Assembly: GCA_015698045.1 (NCBI GenBank)
Contig: BLAL01000242.1
Coordinates: 1,803,001-1,867,000, forward strand
DNA from: Rhizophagus clarus
Taxonomy: Eukaryota > Glomeromycota > Glomeromycetes > Glomerales > Glomeraceae
Length of the DNA stretch: 64,000 nucleotides
Direction: 5' to 3'
Shown: piece by piece, positions 59,338-64,000 of the stretch
How positions within the stretch are numbered: the stretch's first letter is position 1
Layout of the letters: each line of letters starts with the position of its first letter
Notes under the pieces: model-generated
The model's database searches: none
What the model saw: only the letters and a program-made list of their open reading frames with translations
Told to the model about the DNA's origin: nothing
Program-made: the position numbers and the translations under genes

Positions 59338-62300
59338 ATGAGTAATAAAACTTCAGTAGCCGATTTAATAAAACATAATAAAAATTGTAAAAATGAAACC
59401 TCTGTTGCTGATTTATTAAAGCCCAAAAAGAAGTATTTGTATGCATGTAATTGTATTCTTTGTAATGGTGAAGAAGTTGACCCTTGTACTCTAAAGAAAC
59501 ATGCAAAAGACAAACGCCTATGGAAGTTAAACCATAATAGAAAAGATCAAGAAAATGCCATTATGACAAGTGAACAAAATCTCACCAGAACAAATTCAAA
59601 AAAGCGGAAAATAGATGACCCTGATTCTTTCCAATTAAATAATTCAGATAATGAAGAAGGTATACCGCCTGATTCTTTTCCTGATTCATTCTCTGATTCT
59701 TTTCAATTAAATGAAGAAGAAAATATAAACACATTTTCATCAAACTTTCGTGTTCCTGCATCTAAACTTGATAAAAATGATGATGATAATTATGAAAATG
59801 AAGAAGAGACGGATGATAATACAGATCAGGAAGAAGAAAATGAAGGTGAAAATATTTTCACATCTCCCAAATTTGATAGCGATGAAGTGTTTGTGATGGA
59901 AAACTTAAATGATTCGTTGGAAACTGAAATAATTCTATGGCTATTTAAATTCCAACAAAGATTTCGCCTTACTGACACGGCAATTGAAGCGTTAATAAAA
60001 TTCTTACATATTGTACTTACTCGTTTAAATAATTCACAATTCAAAAAATTTCCTAACTCCTTATTTAAGGCAAAAGGATATTTGAATATTTTGCAACCAA
60101 AAATGCAGTTAGCTGTATGCAATAATTGTCATAAAATGCATAATGTTGAAGATATTGTCACATATAAGAAAGAAGGAAAAGTCATCATTAAGAATTGCCT
60201 ACATGAAGAATTTCCAGATAATCCAACACCAAGTTGTCGTAACCAATGCAACAATCCGCTTACTGTTCTTAAAAAACGTAAAGGAGAAACAATTGCTGTG
60301 CCACGTAGTCTTTATCCTAAACCAAGCATTTGTCAGCAATTGAGTATGTTATATCAACGACCTGGTTTTGAAAATATGTTGAAACCATCAGGATTTCAAA
60401 GAAAAGGAGATATCTATTCAGATATTTATGATGGAAAAGTATGGAAAACATTTCCATTTGATGGCAGTACCTTTTTTACGCCAGAAACTGCCACAAGCCA
60501 TCTAGGTCTTCTCTTTAATCTTGACTGGTTCCAGCCATTTACTTACACACAACACAGTACTAGTGCAATATATGCATCTATATGCAACCTTCCAAGATCG
60601 GAAAGAAATAAGCCTGAAAACATTATATATTTGGGTTTTTACCAGGACCAAAAGAGGTAGGATTAGAACGTATCAATCATTATTTGGCCCCTATTGTAGA
60701 CGAATTTTTAAAACTTTGGAAGGGTTGGAAAGTACCAAAGACATACCAGTGTCCTGGTGGTTTAAATATAAAGGTTGCATTGATTGTTGAATCATCTGAT
60801 ATACCAGCTACACGAAAGTTGTTTGGTCATGGATCTGCAGTAATGAAATGCCATAGATGTGAGAAACGTAGTATTTATAGTGGAGAATATAATAAAACTC
60901 ACTATGGAGGGGATCACAACTATGAGATAAGTACCGCAGAATCACATAAGAAATATGCTCATGAATGGTTGCAATGTAATTCGAAGAATTCTAGAGATAA
61001 TCATTTCAAAAAGCATGGTGTGCGCTGGTCTGAATTGCTTCGTCTTCCGTATATGGATCCTATACGTTTTGCTGCAGTGGATCCAATGCATTGCCTTTTC
61101 CTTGGTGTAGCAAAATGGATAATCAAATCAATTTTTATGAATTAGGGAAAATTAAGTATGGAACAACTTTGGGTAGCACAACAAAGAATGGATCACGTTG
61201 AATTACCTTCTGACATCGGTCGCATTCCTCCAAAAATTGCTATTGGAAACGATGGCTTTTCTAATTTGACTGCTGATCGATGGAAAACTTTCATCATGAT
61301 CTATTCGACTAATATTCTATGGGATATGCTAGACAATAGCGATAGAAAGATTTTAGGCCATTTTGTTCGGGCATGTAATCTTTTGGCAGCAAGATTCATT
61401 ACCGAAGATGATTTAAAAGAAGCACAAGAAAGGTTAAAAAACATGGCTCACCTCATAGAAACATATATGGCCAGAATTCATAACAAGTAACATACATTTG
61501 GCGCTTCACATTTCTGATTGTTGTCGTGATTATGGTCCTATATATAGTTATTGGCTTTTTCCATTTGAGAGACTTAATGGATATATAGGTAAAGTCCTGA
61601 CTTTACATCGATATCTCTTAAATTTTTTAATAAATGTATATTTCTTATTATTTAGGATCGTATCCTAACAGTAATCGACAAATAGAGCCTGAACTTATGA
61701 AAATCGTCCTCAAGAATACTCTTGTAGATTATCACTTAACGTGCAAATGGACATCTGGTCTTCTTGATAAATCTCTTTGCCTTCTTATGGCAAGAAAGAC
61801 TGTAGGTAGTTTGGCCCTCACAGAAGAAAGGGAAGAATTGCAGCATTTTCTATCTATGAGACACAATATATCTACGTTTTCCAAGATATATGGTACTGAG
61901 ACATTACCAGGTCAAATGCTTAAGCCTTCATATTTCAAAGTTATTATGCCTTTAGAATTGCGCAATTTTCTATGTGAATGGTATTCTATATTATATGAAA
62001 AAGAACAAGGAGAAATATTAGGATTTATGGACCTGGTAGTTAATCAGCACGCAAGATTGCAAATTGGCGCTGAAATATTTGGGTCTATGATATCAAGTCT
62101 ACAAGAAAGAAATGCGACCATATTTGCAAAATGGAAAGCAGCTAATGATGAATCAATTGATGCATACCCAGGTGAAGTACAATATTACTTTGAGCATACG
62201 CTTAGATTTCCTGAAGGACCCAAAACACATCTTCTAGCATACGTGAAATGGTATAAATGTGCACCTTCCTCTGATATTCGATTTAAACATAACTTTATGA

Positions 62301-62476
62301 GACCAGACATATCAAATACGGAATTGTGGAGAACTGAATACTATGAGGAAGGCTGTGATTCATTGCTACCGGTTCATAGAATATTATGTAGAGCTACAAA
62401 ATTTAAATATGTTACAATTGGAAAACAAAATTACCTATCAATAATACCTTTAAATAGAAATTTAATTTATAAATAA
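59338..62476 (+). pseudogene. Tnp2-type CACTA transposase, nearly intact but broken
   Basis: ATG at 59338 follows an AT-rich leader. The N-terminus repeats SVADLIKHNKNCKNETSVAD and has a Cys motif (CNCILCNGEEVDPCTLKKH). An acidic linker follows (residues about 90-170), with DSFPDSFSDSF repeats. The Transposase_21/tnp2-like region runs from QLSMLYQRPGFENMLK through GDIYSDIYDGKVWK, LGLLFNLDWFQPFTYTQHST and NLPRSERNKPENII, then FRAVD-type AAVDPMHCLFLGVAKWIIKS. Lesions: one base missing in a T run at 60636-60640, TAG at 61143-61145 in FMN-GKLSMEQLW, and a frame change near 61487. An intron lies at 61589-61655 (GTAAAG..TTTAG), joining GYIG to SYPNSNRQIEPELMKIVL. The end, LNRNLIYK, is at 62476. So few breaks imply recent loss or assembly error. 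Confidence 0.85.
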
Positions 62477-62636
62477 AATGCAGCCATGCAAATTACGTAA
62501 CGGTGTAAAAATTTCAAACTTGTTTTTAATAAAATGTGATTAGGATGATAAAATGTAGTGAAACATAGTACAATTTGATCATTTGATAGGAAAATTGTGA
62601 CGAAATCTAATGGCGAAAACTGAAATCTTTTTATAT

Positions 62637-62773
62637 AATGGATGACGATTCTGAAAATGACGATTACGAAAAATAATATTAATAATGATGAAAGTGAGGG
62701 AGAGAGAGGAAATTTCGACTAAGATGTAGAAGACTTGTTGAACGAATTCATCAATGTATATGAAAACGAATAA
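62637..62773 (+). pseudogene. Short acidic coding relic
   Basis: MDDDSENDDYEK is followed, in another frame, by NNINNDESEGERGNFD, a TAA, then DVEDLLNEFINVYENE and a stop at 62771-62773. The acidic bias and aligned stops suggest the end of a small or truncated gene. The identity is unknown and it may be chance. Confidence 0.3.
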
Positions 62774-62879
62774 ATTTTATTTATTTAAAGTTGTCGTAAC
62801 TCAAAATAATTGATATTGTAATATTGTATTATTTGTAATAAGTTTTCACATTAAAATCTTCGAATATAAGCCTTCAACT

Positions 62880-62962
62880 GACCCACCCGTGATACACCCA
62901 CGATATAACTCATTTTTTATTAATAGTTTACCGCGATACAACCGCGACAAGCCCGCGACATG
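62880..62962. repeat. Cluster of CCGCGAYA-type 10-11-mers
   Basis: ACCCGTGATAC, ACCCACGATAT, ACCGCGATAC, AACCGCGAC and AGCCCGCGAC occur in sequence, interrupted once by about 20 bp of A/T. They are GC-rich against the background and resemble subterminal motif clusters of CACTA elements. Confidence 0.55.
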
Positions 62963-63022
62963 TCTAGTTATTTCATTATATTAAATCGTGTTACAATTAA
63001 TAGGGAATTTTTGATGTAACAT

Positions 63023-63262
63023 TGTCTCCAAAGTATTATGTCATTCCATCCTTTTGTTTATTATAACGAATAAAGTAAGGTTGTAGGCGTAGTAATTTAT
63101 TTTAAGACTAATGATTCATATGATTAAATCGCAAAACGAATAATGTCTCCAAAGTATTATGTCATTCCATCCTTTTGTTTATTATAACGAATATAGTAAG
63201 GTTGTAGGCGTAGTAATTTATTAGACTTTAATGATTCATATGATTAAATCGCAAAAGAATAG
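63023..63262. repeat. 121-bp tandem duplication
   Basis: Two copies of TGTCTCCAAAGTATTATGTC through AAATCGCAAAA differ at only a few positions, mostly a small indel around TTTATTTTAAGACT. Confidence 0.9.
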
Positions 63263-63326
63263 GACAAATTAATGAATACAACGAAGAAATGATATAGACC
63301 AGTAATAAATTCGATCAAATTCTTAT

Positions 63327-63462
63327 AAAAGGGATAACAAATTTTATCAACCCTAACAATTGTTTTTTACGAGATTTTTATCTTTTCTATTCTAAAAGGA
63401 TAACAAATTTTATCAACCTAACAATTGTTTTTTTACGAGTTTTTATCTTTTCTACAATGTGA
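63327..63462. repeat. About 70-bp tandem duplication
   Basis: AAAGGGATAACAAATTTTAT..TTTTTACGAG..TTTTTATCTTTTCTA is present twice, directly upstream of the Myb/SANT-like gene. A regulatory role is possible but unproven. Confidence 0.85.
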
Positions 63463-63537
63463 TCCAAAGATCAGTTAAAATTACTTAATTGAAAAAAGAA
63501 AAAGTGAAAATGAAATTATCATCAATTAAATAATAAC

Positions 63538-64000
63538 ATGAGATACAATTACTGGAAAACTCTTGCGAGTGAAATAAATATTAAATTTGGAACAGATTAT
63601 TCAGGAAAAAGTGTAAAGAAAAATTCTACGGATTAGTGCGTGCTTATAAGGTATATAAATAAAATATTTCGTATCACTAATATAAATACTAAACATGACA
63701 TGATTTTATCAGAAAATGAAAAAATATGTAGATGGCGATCCCAAGGGTAAGAAAACGATGTTAGGAGAAATGTTTTTCGAAGAATTTAAAGAACATTTCT
63801 GGGAAAAACCAAGTAAATATCACAAATATAAATATTAAATATTTTTATATTTAAATTTTATTAATTAATTGTTCTTTATTATTAGGAACGAATTATGATA
63901 TAATTCACGATATTAACGAAAGGTCGAGAGCGACGTCCCAGACGACAACTCCCTTAAATTATTCTCCTCCCTCATCGCCGCCACCCACCACCTCCTCCTT
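63538..64000 (+). CDS. Myb/SANT-like DNA-binding protein, 5' part (runs off the window)
   Basis: Exons are 63538-63650, 63713-63812 and 63886 onward, with introns starting GTATAT and GTAAAT and ending TCAG and TTAG. The protein reads YWKTLASEINIKFGTDYSGK, then KFYGLVRAYK and KMKKYVDGDPKGKKTMLGEM, then FFEEFKEHFWEKPRTNYDII. The helical WK..A..IN, KF..L...YK and final FW elements suit a Myb/SANT-like (trihelix) domain of about 85 residues. A Ser/Thr/Pro-rich, GC-rich region (PPSSPPPTTSS) follows and continues past the edge. An A run at 63617-63623 puts SVKK and KFYGL in different frames, so there is a one- or two-base indel or an assembly error. It might be a host regulator or a transposon-derived protein. 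Confidence 0.55.

Larger units (their letters stand above)
57283..62960. mobile_element. CACTA/EnSpm element with Tnp2 gene; right end not found
   Basis: The left terminus CACTGGTCAAAATCAA at 57283 is followed by about ten CCCGATAT/ATATCGGG motifs up to 57505. This is an inverted match over about 220 bp to 838-1059. The element contains a minus-strand multi-exon gene and a Tnp2-type transposase on the plus strand, in divergent order. The right boundary could not be located. I end the feature provisionally after a cluster of CCGCGA motifs near 62960, which might be its right subterminal region. Confidence 0.6.

Noticed and set aside
59826..60122. 98-codon minus-strand frame
   Set aside because: Antisense shadow of the Tnp2 coding sequence.

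Overview
The window is eukaryotic, very AT-rich DNA with short GT..AG introns (about 60-130 bp) and long poly-A/poly-T tracts. Most of its length is transposable elements (TEs) and tandem arrays. Several decayed proteins look like families I associate from memory with arbuscular mycorrhizal fungi (Glomeromycotina, for example Rhizophagus or Gigaspora). That assignment is by recall and codon/intron style, not by a search.

Layout. 1-1059 is the right end of a CACTA-like element carrying a 116-bp repeat array. 3671-5102 is a hAT-like non-autonomous element with a perfect 8-bp target-site duplication (TSD). 5.1-12.4 kb is AT-rich, with small MITEs, a SINE copy and a short zinc-finger relic. 12.4-17.2 kb is a host gene island: a two-exon acidic-tail protein (minus), a small possibly frameshifted membrane ORF and a four-exon polytopic membrane protein (plus). 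17841-18221 is a MITE. 18559-27770 is a decayed hAT transposon broken by a 5.2-kb element, which is itself broken by a 1.7-kb element. 28.8-38.2 kb holds three more TIR elements whose interiors are satellite or intron/exon-like arrays, plus an A-rich block. 38.9-42.1 kb is mostly unique, with a SINE, a hairpin MITE, a coding relic and a candidate small secreted protein. 43.7-45.0 kb is purine-rich. 45822-49989 is a TIR element with a decayed DDE transposase split by a SINE. 51.8-57.05 kb is a second DDE-type pseudogene, split by a MITE and by a 2.2-kb CACTA element. From 57283 on there is a CACTA/EnSpm element with a divergent gene pair, a multi-exon minus-strand gene and a nearly intact Tnp2-type transposase, separated by a cluster of 17-20-bp motifs. 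A Myb/SANT-like gene runs off the right edge.

Main observation. Several unrelated elements carry tandem arrays in which each unit of about 110-120 bp is a pyrimidine tract ending in AG, a 33-42-nt exon-like core, then GTAAG/GTAAA. Three arrays share a related core peptide (LPDEYYELDSGIE, LPDEKHDQTFEIK, LPAFLDEPDLG). One array lies on the minus strand with mostly 33-nt cores. I see no gene that these would obviously build. They may be arrays of splice-competent microexons inside TEs, or satellites that happen to keep splice-like borders; transcript data would decide. A second pattern is that TIR families and interior satellites appear to be mixed and matched between elements.
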